From Chloroherpetonaceae bacterium (GTDB lineage Bacteria; Bacteroidota; Chlorobiia; Chlorobiales; Thermochlorobacteraceae), in NCBI GenBank assembly GCA_025055975.1, contig JANWWM010000025.1, positions 124,001-188,000 on the forward strand: a stretch of DNA of 64,000 bases, written 5' to 3'. Below are positions 56,355 through 63,948 of this stretch, piece after piece; the first letter of the stretch is position 1; each line of letters opens with the position of its first letter. The notes beneath the pieces were generated by a model. That model had not been told where the DNA came from and ran no database searches. It worked only from the letters and a program-made list of their open reading frames with translations. Made by a program: the position numbers and the translations under genes.

Positions 56355-57418
56355 CACGAGATCGTTTCGGGAAAAATAGGCAACTCGACGATGAAGGTCG
56401 CGCCCTTGTTTTTCCCCTCCGACTCGACGCGAATTTTCCCGTTGTGAAGCTCGACGAGTTGCTTGGCGATCGAAAGCCCCAAGCCCGTCGAGGATTCTCC
56501 GCCCGTCGGTCGAGCGGAAAGACGTTGAAACCGCCCGAAAACCTTTTTCATGTCTTCTTCGCTAAGCCCTTGCCCTTCGTCTTTGACCGAAAAGCGAACG
56601 ACGGGCAAAGACGCGCCATCGATTTCGGACATCAAGCGTTGAACGCGCACCCAAATGGTTTTGCCTTTCGGGCTGTATTTGATGGCGTTGCTGACAAGGT
56701 TGTCGAAAACCTCTCGCATTCGTTCCGAGTCGACGCTGACGATGCAGTTTGGCTCGGCTTGAAAATCAATGCGCTGATCTTTTGCGTTGGCTTGTTGGAG
56801 ATTGGCGGCGACGACGACGGACGCCAATTCGCCCAAACTGCACGGCTGACAGTTCAGGTTGAGTTTGCCCGCGTCGATAGCCGTCGTGTTCAAAAGTTCG
56901 CTGATGAGCTTGAGCATTCGTTGCGCCGCGTTCTGAATGACGCGCGCGTATTCTTTGCCTCTGTCCGCTTCGTCCGTTTCTTGAATGAGCGCGGCGAAGC
57001 CGATGATGGATTGAAGCGGGTTTTTGAGGTCGTGCGCGGCGATGCCGAGCAGTTCGGTTTTGAATCGGCTGGCTTCTTCGGCGCGTTGGCGTTCTTCTTC
57101 GGCGACTTTGAGCGCGCGGGCGAGTTCGGCGTTGAGCGCGTTCAAGGCTTCTTGGGCGCGACGCAATTTGAGTTGCGTCCCGTCGCTGATGCGCGTAATC
57201 TTCTCCGTCTGTTGAAGCAACTTTTCGTATTGCTCAATCAACGCCGCATACTCTTCCTGCAACTCTTTTTTGGAAACGGAAGATTTCCGCGCAATGTCGC
57301 GGGCGCGCTTGGCGACTTCCATTTCCGCCTGAAAAACGCTCTCGGCGTCTCGCGTCTCGCGTTCCTTTTCTCGCTGCGATTTCGGCAAGGCTCTGGCTTT
57401 TTTATCGTCGTCTCGCAA
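56354..57418 (-). CDS. Soluble histidine kinase in a SiaB/SiaC operon
   Basis: Protein of 354 residues without membrane segments: a charged coiled-coil N-terminal half (about 25-118), HisKA with H129 in GIAAHDLKNPLQSIIG, and an HATPase with NLVSNAIKYS, KDEGQGLSEEDMK and STGLGLSIAKQLVELHNG. The start codon appears to be TTG at 57418, 15 bases after the siaC stop; a later ATG (residue 33) is the alternative. No receiver domain is encoded nearby. The core is nearly the same as in the TPR kinase at 44684. Confidence 0.88.
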   Translation of the reverse strand: MRDDDKKARALPKSQREKERETRDAESVFQAEMEVAKRARDIARKSSVSKKELQEEYAALIEQYEKLLQQTEKITRISDGTQLKLRRAQEALNALNAELARALKVAEEERQRAEEASRFKTELLGIAAHDLKNPLQSIIGFAALIQETDEADRGKEYARVIQNAAQRMLKLISELLNTTAIDAGKLNLNCQPCSLGELASVVVAANLQQANAKDQRIDFQAEPNCIVSVDSERMREVFDNLVSNAIKYSPKGKTIWVRVQRLMSEIDGASLPVVRFSVKDEGQGLSEEDMKKVFGRFQRLSARPTGGESSTGLGLSIAKQLVELHNGKIRVESEGKNKGATFIVELPIFPETIS

Positions 57419-57433
57419 AATCCAAAACGCGCG

Positions 57434-57808
57434 TCAATACGCGATCAGATTGAACGGCACATTGATGTCTTGCGCGAACTCCTCGCCGCTTTCTTGCATA
57501 TCCTCGTCGTCTTTGCGATAGTGCCAATTGACCTCCACTTCTCGACCGTTGGCATGCGCCGCTTCCAAAACGCTGAGCATGTCCAAGATGCACTTCGATG
57601 TGCTCGTGTTGAAATACGAGAGTTTGAAGTTCATCACGATTTTTTGTTGCGATTCCGCGACGAACTGTTTGAGCCAATCCAGCACTTGTTGATAGAACTG
57701 CATGGCTGAGTCGGGATACGATTCTCCCGTGATGTTCAGAACGCCCGTTTGCGCGTCGAAATTAACGCTGGGCGTGGTTTTCGTTTCGGCGATTGAGAGG
57801 TTGGTCAT
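57434..57808 (-). CDS. siaC: SiaC-family (DUF1987) regulatory phosphoprotein
   Basis: Protein of 124 residues matching DUF1987/SiaC: VNFDAQTGVLNITGESYPDSAMQFYQ, KLSYFNTSTSKCILDML and a C-terminal acidic strand. In Pseudomonas, SiaC is phosphorylated by SiaB on a threonine (T68) in this FNTS region, and unphosphorylated SiaC activates the diguanylate cyclase SiaD. T68 is present here in FNTST. It follows siaB by 25 bases and precedes the histidine kinase by 15. No siaD is seen. Confidence 0.88.
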   Translation of the reverse strand: MTNLSIAETKTTPSVNFDAQTGVLNITGESYPDSAMQFYQQVLDWLKQFVAESQQKIVMNFKLSYFNTSTSKCILDMLSVLEAAHANGREVEVNWHYRKDDEDMQESGEEFAQDINVPFNLIAY

Positions 57809-57833
57809 AAAAAGGCGTTCAATCGGTTAGAAA

Positions 57834-58385
57834 TTATCGACCTGCCTTGCTGATGCTGATGTTCAAGATGAAAAACGACGTCTCGTCGCTCAGCGGTTGC
57901 AAGCTGTATTCAAACGGCTTGTCGGATTTTCTCGCCATATCGATGAGCCCGAGTCCCGCGCCTTTGCTGCCTTCGGGGGGCGCTTGTTTGCGCCGTTCTT
58001 GGTAAAGTTTTTTCAATTCCTCTTTGGAGAGCGCGTTCAAGTATCGACACTGCTCTTCCAATCGCGCCGCGTCGGCTTTCGTAACGGCGTTGCCCGAACA
58101 AATGGAATACATATCCTCTTGCTCGCTGATGACGATGACCCCCACGCCCACCTCTTTGCCGATGTGTTGAAGCATATCCTTCTCCGCCGAGTAGTGCAAG
58201 ATGTTTTGCGCCATCTCGACGAAGACGGCGAAGATGCGCTGAATCTTGTCGTCGTGTTGCAACTGATTGCGCACGAGCGCGCCCAATTCGACCAAAAGCT
58301 CTTGCGAAATCGCGCCCTTGAACGTCATCAAAATGCGCGACTGCGTCATGTCGTTGTAGAATTTGAGCAAGTCAAAAGGTATCAT
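57834..58385 (-). CDS. siaB: SiaB-family (DUF6272) protein kinase
   Basis: Protein of 183 residues of the SiaB/DUF6272 type, a small GHKL-fold serine/threonine kinase. Seen: FVEMAQNILHYSAEKD (N box-like with N61), ICSGNAV, and GSKGAGLGLIDMARKS (G box). It should phosphorylate SiaC encoded directly after it. It is the first gene of the run siaB-siaC-kinase-lipoprotein-meaB. The SiaA phosphatase that opposes it in Pseudomonas is not encoded here. Confidence 0.85.
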   Translation of the reverse strand: MIPFDLLKFYNDMTQSRILMTFKGAISQELLVELGALVRNQLQHDDKIQRIFAVFVEMAQNILHYSAEKDMLQHIGKEVGVGVIVISEQEDMYSICSGNAVTKADAARLEEQCRYLNALSKEELKKLYQERRKQAPPEGSKGAGLGLIDMARKSDKPFEYSLQPLSDETSFFILNISISKAGR

Positions 58386-58711
58386 TTGCGAGCGATTGAT
58401 TTTGCGCGGCGGTCATCTTGGGCTATCGCGTTTGAAAGCTAACCCGCGAAGTTAAGCAATTCAACGGACTTTCGCCCAAAAGGGTTGACCTGATTGAGCG
58501 GATTGAGATGAGAAAAACCTTCAACGCATGGCGTCTGAGCCGATGAGAGGCATCGACGAATTCGCGTCTTGCGCTTCCACGAGCGCGCGACGCGGGCGAA
58601 GAACGAACCGCAAGGATCGCGTTGAACGAGGCGAGCGATGCGCGTTGCGAGCGAAGGCGACATTGGCGAGGCTGAAAGCGGCGCGCGGCGCGTTGTCGCC
58701 GAGAACCCGCG
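58386..58711. other. 326-base gap with no recognised gene
   Basis: Between the siaB start and the end of the arsR gene. Short open frames are present on both strands, but none has a plausible product or a good start signal. The sequence is G+C-rich; an A+T-richer part lies near 58440-58530 and probably holds the siaB promoter, though no clear promoter pattern was found. Confidence 0.6.
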
Positions 58712-59080
58712 CTATGCTCGCGCCTTGACGCGAAGTCGACGCAATCTTCCCGAAAGCGTTCTCTCGACGCTCTTCACGGCGAGCTGACAGATTTCGAAGA
58801 CGTTTTCGTCTTCCAATCGGTAGTAACAGTTCAGCCCTTCTTTGCGCCGCTCGACGATGCCGCTTTCGAGCATCAGGGCGAGATGCTTGGAGACGTTGGC
58901 TTGTCCCGCGCCCACCTCTTGCACGATTTCCTGAACGTTCTTTTCCTCTTGGCAGATCGCTCTGAGAATTTTTAGGCGCATCGGCTCGCCCAAAATTCTG
59001 AGCCGCGCCGCCACTTGAGCGATTTTCTCGTCCGTCATTTCGGACGCATGCTTGGCGATTTTGGAGCTTCTTCCGGACAT
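58712..59080 (-). CDS. ArsR/SmtB-family repressor, candidate sulfide/persulfide sensor
   Basis: Protein of 122 residues with the winged helix-turn-helix of ArsR proteins (RLKILRAICQEEKNVQEIV, then QANVSKHLALMLESGIVERRK and GLNCYYRLED). Cysteines are C43, C85 and C98; C43 in the first helix region and C98 in the last helix lie roughly where BigR and SqrR carry their persulfide-sensing pair. Metal-site motifs such as ELCVCDL are missing. The start at 59080 lies 3 bases downstream of a palindrome that matches one in front of the divergent TauE gene, suggesting self-regulation. Confidence 0.85.
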   Translation of the reverse strand: MSGRSSKIAKHASEMTDEKIAQVAARLRILGEPMRLKILRAICQEEKNVQEIVQEVGAGQANVSKHLALMLESGIVERRKEGLNCYYRLEDENVFEICQLAVKSVERTLSGRLRRLRVKARA

Positions 59081-59083
59081 ATT

Positions 59084-59097
59084 TAACCGTTTGGTTA
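59084..59097. promoter_or_regulatory. ArsR operator copy 1 (before arsR)
   Basis: Inverted repeat TAACC-GTTT-GGTTA, five-base arms and a four-base centre, immediately before the arsR start codon. It shares the arms and spacing of the palindrome at 59218-59235. Repressor bound here would block arsR transcription or translation. Confidence 0.7.
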
Positions 59098-59217
59098 TGC
59101 GGAAAATACGCCTTCTCCGCGTTTTCAAAAAACTCTCGTCGCTTTCCGATCAAGCCGCGCCGCCTCGAAAGCGAAGCAACTTTTTGGCGCCTTTTCTCGT
59201 AGCGACGTTCGCGTTTT

Positions 59218-59235
59218 AATAACCATTTGGTTATT
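59218..59235. promoter_or_regulatory. ArsR operator copy 2 (before TauE/persulfide dioxygenase genes)
   Basis: Inverted repeat AATAACC-ATTT-GGTTATT with perfect seven-base arms, 51 bases before the TauE start. It is followed by TAATTTCG, close to the Bacteroidota promoter element TAnnTTTG, at the distance expected if the operator covers the upstream promoter part. It is the stronger of two matching sites in the 206-base divergent region. Confidence 0.75.
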
Positions 59236-59286
59236 TAATAAAATCTTCGCTAATTTCGCTCCGCGCAAAAAGTCGGAAAAAAGTTT

Positions 59287-60090
59287 ATGGAATTTCTCGG
59301 ATACTTTGGCGCGCTGGCGATGGGCGCGCTGTTGGGGCTGATTGGCGGCGGCGGATCGATTCTCACCGTGCCGATTTTGGCGTATTTCTTCTCGATCGAC
59401 GCGACGCTTGCGACGGCGTATTCGCTGTTCGTGGTCGGTCTGACGGCGATCGTGGGAGCCGCAAGTTACTGGCGCAACAAGCAGCTCGACGTCAAGACCG
59501 CGATCGTCTTCTCGATTCCCTCGTTCTTGGCGGTCTATGCCACGCGCCGATATGTGATGCCGCTCATTCCCGAACAAGTGTTCGCGGTCGGCGACTTCGT
59601 TTTGACCAAGAACGCCTTGGTGATGGTCGTCTTCGCGCTGTTGATGATGGGCGCGGCGATTTCAATGATTCGCCCGCAAAAGAACGCGATGGCGCAGCCC
59701 GAAGGCGAGCCGAAGTTCAATTATCCGCTCATCTTGGTCGAGGGCGCGGCGGTGGGCGCGTTGACGGGCTTCGTGGGCGCGGGCGGCGGCTTTTTGATCA
59801 TTCCCGCGCTGGTCGTTCTGGCGCGCTTGCCGATAAAGTTGGCCGTCGGCACGTCCCTGCTCATCATCGCCGCAAAGTCGCTGATTGGCTTCATCGGCGA
59901 CGTGCAGAACTACAAAGACCAAATCGATTGGGCGTTTCTCTCGCTCTTCTCGATCGTCGCCGTCTTTGGCATTCTCTTGGGAAGTTGGGCGAGCCGATTC
60001 GTGAGCGGCGACAAGTTGAAGCCCGCGTTTGGCTGGTTCGTTTTGACGATGGGCGCGTTTGTCATCGTCAAAGAGACGATGTGGAAATGA
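59287..60090 (+). CDS. TauE/SafE-family sulfur-compound exporter
   Basis: Integral membrane protein of 267 residues with about seven helices and the family repeats: GALLGLIGGGGSILTVPILAYF near the N-terminus and VGALTGFVGAGGGFLIIPALVVL in the second half. TauE/SafE proteins move sulfite, sulfoacetate or related anions. It is the first gene on the plus side of the ArsR site, and TauE also occurs in cst-type sulfide-detoxification operons, so export of sulfite produced by the next enzyme is the likely job. Confidence 0.92.
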   Translation: MEFLGYFGALAMGALLGLIGGGGSILTVPILAYFFSIDATLATAYSLFVVGLTAIVGAASYWRNKQLDVKTAIVFSIPSFLAVYATRRYVMPLIPEQVFAVGDFVLTKNALVMVVFALLMMGAAISMIRPQKNAMAQPEGEPKFNYPLILVEGAAVGALTGFVGAGGGFLIIPALVVLARLPIKLAVGTSLLIIAAKSLIGFIGDVQNYKDQIDWAFLSLFSIVAVFGILLGSWASRFVSGDKLKPAFGWFVLTMGAFVIVKETMWK

Positions 60091-60188
60091 TTGGCGTCGG
60101 CAATGCCGAAATCGTCCGTTCAAAATCGTAGAACGGCGCGTTCAAGTTTCTTTGAGGCGTTTTTCCGAAAACTTAATTTCTGCGAGCA

Positions 60189-61598
60189 ATGAAAGTAGAA
60201 CAAATTTACACGGGCTGTTTGGCGCAAGGCGCCTACTATGTCGTGAGCGAAGGCGAAGCCGCCATCATTGATCCGCTCCGCGAGGTCGAACCTTATCTCA
60301 AACGCTTGCAAGAAGACGGCGCGAAACTCAAATACATTTTCGAGACGCACTTCCATGCCGATTTCGTCTCGGGTCATTTGGATCTCTCCAAAAAAACGGG
60401 CGCGCCCATCATCTACGGACCCAACGCCAAGTGCGAGTTCGAGTGCGTCAGCGCCGAAGACGGACAAGTTTTCGAGCTCGGAAAGGTCAAAATCAAAGTG
60501 TTGCACACGCCCGGACACACGGCGGAAAGTTCCTGCTTCCTTTTGATTGACGAGAACGGAAAAGATTATGCCGTTTTCACGGGCGACACGCTGTTCATCG
60601 GCGACGTGGGACGACCCGACCTTGCGCAAAAAGCGACGGGCTTGACGAAAGAACAACTCGCGGCTATGCTCTACAAGTCGCTTCGATCGAAAATCATGAC
60701 GCTCGCCGACGACGTGATTGTCTACCCTGGACACGGCGCAGGCTCGGCATGCGGCAAGAATATGAGCAAGGAAACCGTCTCCACGATTGGCGCGCAAAAA
60801 CGATTCAACTACGCGCTTCGCGCCGACATGACCGAAGAGGAATTCATCAAGGAAGTGACGGCGGGGTTGCTGCCGCCGCCGATGTATTTCGGCTTCAACG
60901 TGGCGATGAACAAAAAGGGTTACGAAAGCTTGGACGTCGTCAGAGAACGCGCCAAGAAACCGCTCTCGCCCGACGAGTTTGAAGTCGCCGCCGAAACGAC
61001 GGGCGCGCTCATTTTGGACACGCGCGATGCGTCGGTTTTCGCCAAAGGCTTCATTCCGCAATCCATCAACATCGGTCTCAAAGGCGATTTCGCGCCTTGG
61101 GCGGGGGCGATGATCGTCGATGTCAAGCAGCCCATTCTGCTCGTTTGCGACGAGGGAACGGTCGAGGAAGTTATCACGCGCCTTTCTCGCGTCGGCTTCG
61201 ACAACGTGGTTGGCTATCTCAAAGGCGGCTTTGAAGCGTGGAAAAACGCGGGCAAGGAAATCGACGCGGTAAGCCGCATTTCCGCGCAGGAGTTCGAAAA
61301 ACGGTTCAAGGCGGGCGAAAGCGTCGTGTTCGATGTTCGCAAGGAAAGCGAGTTCCAAGCCGAGCACATCGTCGACGCGCTCAACAAGCCGCTTCTCTAC
61401 ATCAACGACTGGATCAAGGACGTCAATCCGAAACAGCATTTTTACTTGCATTGCGCGGGCGGCTACCGCAGCATGATCGCCGCGTCGATTCTGCAAGCGC
61501 GAGGCTATCGCAATTTCACGGAAATCGAGGGCGGATTCAACGCGATCGCGAAAACCTCGATTCCGAGAACGAACTACGTCTGCCAAAGCAAAGCGTAA
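60189..61598 (+). CDS. Persulfide dioxygenase-rhodanese fusion (CstB-like)
   Basis: Protein of 469 residues. Residues about 1-235 are a metallo-beta-lactamase-type non-heme iron dioxygenase: THFHADFVSGH (H54, H56, D58, H63), HTPGHTAESS (H110), TGDTLF (D133) and YPGHGAGSACG (H182). Two rhodanese domains follow: one at about 265-355 with C320 in LVCDEGTV, and one at about 365-455 with C422 in HCAGGYRS. This order (PDO, rhodanese-like, rhodanese) is that of CstB, which converts low-molecular-weight persulfide to thiosulfate, or sulfite, with oxygen. It follows tauE by 98 bases. Confidence 0.92.
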   Translation: MKVEQIYTGCLAQGAYYVVSEGEAAIIDPLREVEPYLKRLQEDGAKLKYIFETHFHADFVSGHLDLSKKTGAPIIYGPNAKCEFECVSAEDGQVFELGKVKIKVLHTPGHTAESSCFLLIDENGKDYAVFTGDTLFIGDVGRPDLAQKATGLTKEQLAAMLYKSLRSKIMTLADDVIVYPGHGAGSACGKNMSKETVSTIGAQKRFNYALRADMTEEEFIKEVTAGLLPPPMYFGFNVAMNKKGYESLDVVRERAKKPLSPDEFEVAAETTGALILDTRDASVFAKGFIPQSINIGLKGDFAPWAGAMIVDVKQPILLVCDEGTVEEVITRLSRVGFDNVVGYLKGGFEAWKNAGKEIDAVSRISAQEFEKRFKAGESVVFDVRKESEFQAEHIVDALNKPLLYINDWIKDVNPKQHFYLHCAGGYRSMIAASILQARGYRNFTEIEGGFNAIAKTSIPRTNYVCQSKA

Positions 61599-61614
61599 GA
61601 AGATGAAAGGCGAA

Positions 61615-61658
61615 GAGCGAGGAGCGGAAATGAAGCGCGTCCGTTCCTCGCCTCGCTC
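61615..61658 (+). repeat. Strong hairpin between the persulfide dioxygenase and rhodanese genes
   Basis: GAGCGAGGAGCGGA (61615-61628) can pair with TCCGTTCCTCG and CTCGCTC (61640-61658) around an 11-base loop, with a small bulge. It lies in the 106-base gap between the two genes. No T run follows directly (ATTTTT appears 17 bases later), so it is more likely an mRNA processing or attenuation hairpin than a clean terminator. Confidence 0.45.
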
Positions 61659-61704
61659 AGAATCAAAGAAAAGAGATTTTTCAACTATCTAAACCAACAA
61701 ACCA

Positions 61705-62028
61705 ATGTTTGATTTTCTCAAAGGCTTGATGGGCGGAACGGACAACGCCGAACTCGTCGATGCCGTCAAAAACGGCGCGTTTCTCGTCGATGTGCGCACG
61801 CCGCAAGAATTCGCGGCGGGACACGTCAAAGGCTCGGTCAACATCCCGCTCGACCAAGTGCCGCAAAACTTGGACAAGTTCAAAGGCAAGTCGAAAATCG
61901 TCGTCTTCTGCCGAAGCGGCAATCGGAGCGGACAAGCCAAAGCCTTCTTGAATCAAAACGGTTTCACGAACGTCATCAACGGCGGTTCTTGGGAAGACGT
62001 CGCCGCAATCGTCAACAAAAACGCTTAA
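61705..62028 (+). CDS. Single-domain rhodanese
   Basis: Sulfurtransferase of 107 residues: FLVDVRTPQEFAAGHVKGSVNIPL (27-50) and active-site loop CRSGNRSG with C69. It can pass sulfur from persulfide or thiosulfate to thiols or to the transporter-linked proteins that follow. It is soluble; the first dozen residues may be a small amphipathic helix. Starts 11 bases before the YeeE gene. Confidence 0.93.
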   Translation: MFDFLKGLMGGTDNAELVDAVKNGAFLVDVRTPQEFAAGHVKGSVNIPLDQVPQNLDKFKGKSKIVVFCRSGNRSGQAKAFLNQNGFTNVINGGSWEDVAAIVNKNA

Positions 62029-62039
62029 TCGAAAACGCG

Positions 62040-62603
62040 ATGATGGAAGTTCTTTCATCTCCTTGGAAATGGTATGTGGCGGGTCCGCTCATCGGACTCA
62101 TCGTGCCCACGCTTCTCGTCATTGGCAACAAAACCTTCGGCATCAGCGCGTCGATGCGCCACATCTGCGCCGCGTGCGCGCCTGCGGGCGTCAAGTTTTT
62201 CAAGTATGATTGGAAAAAGGAAGTTTGGAATCTCTACTTCGTGGGCGGCATTATCATCGGCGCAATCGTTGCGACGCTCTTTCTCGGCAATGGCAAGCCG
62301 ATTGACGTCAGCCCCAAATTAGCCGAAGAACTTGCGCAATATGGCATTGCGAACTTCGACGGACTCGTTCCGCGAGACTTGTTCTCTTGGGAAAATTTGC
62401 TTACGCTCAAAGGCTTTCTCTTGATGGTCGTAGGCGGATTTCTCGTGGGATTCGGCTCGCGCTACGCGGGCGGTTGCACGAGCGGGCACGCGATTATGGG
62501 GCTCTCGTCGCTCCAACTGCCTTCGCTCATCGCCACCATCAGTTTTATGGTCGGCGGATTTCTGATGGCGAATTTCTTGTTGCCGTTCATCTTGAAACTC
62601 TAA
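62040..62603 (+). CDS. YeeE/YedE (DUF395) membrane protein, first half
   Basis: Membrane protein of 187 residues with about four helices. The YeeE/YedE signature is in the second half: GFGSRYAGGCTSGHAIMGLSSLQLPS, containing the cysteine thought to conduct thiosulfate in TsuA-type channels. Another cysteine pair, RHICAACAPAG, is near residue 42. Only half of the usual protein; the next gene supplies the other half, so the two probably assemble into one pore. ATGs at 62040 and 62043 are both possible. Confidence 0.9.
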   Translation: MMEVLSSPWKWYVAGPLIGLIVPTLLVIGNKTFGISASMRHICAACAPAGVKFFKYDWKKEVWNLYFVGGIIIGAIVATLFLGNGKPIDVSPKLAEELAQYGIANFDGLVPRDLFSWENLLTLKGFLLMVVGGFLVGFGSRYAGGCTSGHAIMGLSSLQLPSLIATISFMVGGFLMANFLLPFILKL

Positions 62604-62620
62604 ATTGGAACTGAGGACGA

Positions 62621-63175
62621 ATGAAAAACTTGACCGAAACGCAAAAGAAAAACGCGCAAATTCAGCCCAGCGAGCTTCTGCAAACCCGCGAAGCGAATGC
62701 GGACTTCGAAGTCCGCTCGCTCGATGCGATGTGCGTGAACGAAAGTCGTCTCAAGCACAAGTGGCATCACGATTTGAAGTATGTCGCCGTTGGAACGCTT
62801 CTTGGCATCATCTTCGTCAAGGCTGAACTCATCAGTTGGTTCAGGATTCAAGAAATGTTTCGATTGCAATCGTTCCACATGTATGGCGTTATCGGCAGCG
62901 CCGTCGCAGTGGGAGCGATGTCCGTTTGGCTCATTCGAAAATTCAAGGTCAAGACGATTTACGGCGAGCCGATTGAAATTCGCCCCAAGACGTTCAACAA
63001 AGGGCAAATCATCGGCGGCTTGCTCTTTGGGTTGGGGTGGGCGATGACGGGCGCATGCCCCGGACCGCTCTACGCGCAAATCGGCGCGGGCGCAACCGTC
63101 ATCGTCGCAACGCTCCTGAGCGCGATTCTTGGCACATGGGTTTATGGCTATTTCCGCGACCGATTGCCGCATTGA
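62621..63175 (+). CDS. DUF6691/YeeE-like membrane protein, second half
   Basis: Membrane protein of 184 residues with about four helices after a 50-residue hydrophilic start. GGLLFGLGWAMTGACPGPLYAQIGAG is the paired signature of the YeeE/YedE family, with the conserved cysteine. It lies 17 bases after its partner, preceded by CTGAGGACGA as a ribosome-binding site. Together the pair likely imports thiosulfate or related sulfur compounds. The N-terminal extension (NAQIQPSELLQTREANADFEV) is unusual for the family. Confidence 0.88.
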   Translation: MKNLTETQKKNAQIQPSELLQTREANADFEVRSLDAMCVNESRLKHKWHHDLKYVAVGTLLGIIFVKAELISWFRIQEMFRLQSFHMYGVIGSAVAVGAMSVWLIRKFKVKTIYGEPIEIRPKTFNKGQIIGGLLFGLGWAMTGACPGPLYAQIGAGATVIVATLLSAILGTWVYGYFRDRLPH

Positions 63176-63239
63176 ACGATTATGGCGCGAAGTCAAGTTT
63201 TGATCCGCGAACACCAACAAACTTAAACCTGAGCGAACT

Positions 63240-63887
63240 ATGTCAGACGCAATTCAAACCTCAATGCCTCGCATTGGCGACGTCGCGCCGAACTTCAAGG
63301 CGATGACGACGCATGGCGAACTCGATTTTCACGAATACAAGAAAGACAGTTGGGCGGTGCTGTTTTCGCACCCCGCCGACTTTACGCCCGTCTGCACGAC
63401 GGAGTTTATGGGCTTTGCCGAGCGCGCCGACGAGTTCGCCAAAATGAACGTCAAGCTCATCGGATTGAGCATCGATAGCATTCACGCGCACGTGGCGTGG
63501 ATTCAAAACATTCACGAAAAGGCGAAGACGAAAATCCCGTTTCCCGTCATCGCGGATTTGGACATGTCGGTCGCCAAACTTTACGGAATGTTGCACAGCG
63601 TCAGCTCGACGGCGACGGTGCGCGCGGTCTTCATCATCGACCCGAAAAACATCGTGCGCCTCATTCTCTACTATCCGATGAACGTCGGGCGCAACATTGA
63701 CGAGGTGATTCGCGCCATTCAAGCGCTGCAAACGGCGGACAAAAACGGCGTGGCGTGCCCCGCAAACTGGAAGCCGGGCGACAAAGTCATCGTGCCGCCG
63801 CCAAAGACGCAAAAAGAACTCGAAGAACGCTTGCAGGGCAAATACGACGAGGTCGTGGACTTCTACCTCGTCAAGAAATCGCTCTGA
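63240..63887 (+). CDS. Peroxiredoxin, 1-Cys/Prx6-like
   Basis: Thiol peroxidase of 215 residues with peroxidatic C52 in DFTPVCTTEF and conserved GLSIDSIHAHVAWIQNI. A C-terminal cysteine in NGVACPANWKPG, common in archaeal-type Prx6 proteins, may resolve it. It reduces peroxides, and peroxiredoxins of this kind also act on persulfides. It starts 64 bases after the transporter pair and closes the sulfur island. Confidence 0.93.
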   Translation: MSDAIQTSMPRIGDVAPNFKAMTTHGELDFHEYKKDSWAVLFSHPADFTPVCTTEFMGFAERADEFAKMNVKLIGLSIDSIHAHVAWIQNIHEKAKTKIPFPVIADLDMSVAKLYGMLHSVSSTATVRAVFIIDPKNIVRLILYYPMNVGRNIDEVIRAIQALQTADKNGVACPANWKPGDKVIVPPPKTQKELEERLQGKYDEVVDFYLVKKSL

Positions 63888-63937
63888 CGCTTTCTCGAGA
63901 AGGTTTCGTAGATTGGACGAGCCGAAGGGGAAACGTC

Positions 63938-63948
63938 GCTCTTTGACA
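63938..63948 (+). promoter_or_regulatory. boxA-like antitermination element, possible rRNA leader
   Basis: GCTCTTTGACA matches the ribosomal boxA antitermination consensus (TGCTCTTTAACA type), followed by CTGTTCTTTCG at 63961. Such elements precede 16S rRNA genes. The window ends about 50 bases later, so the predicted 16S gene would begin outside. Nothing else is seen in 63888-64000. Confidence 0.5.

Noticed and set aside
58439-58663. Small minus-strand open frame in the gap before siaB
   Set aside because: No similarity, no good start signal, and arginine/serine-rich translation like other shadow frames.
61675-61690. Possible terminator T-run after the hairpin at 61615
   Set aside because: The T run is 17 bases away from the stem and the following rhodanese gene looks part of the same island, so it was listed as a hairpin only.
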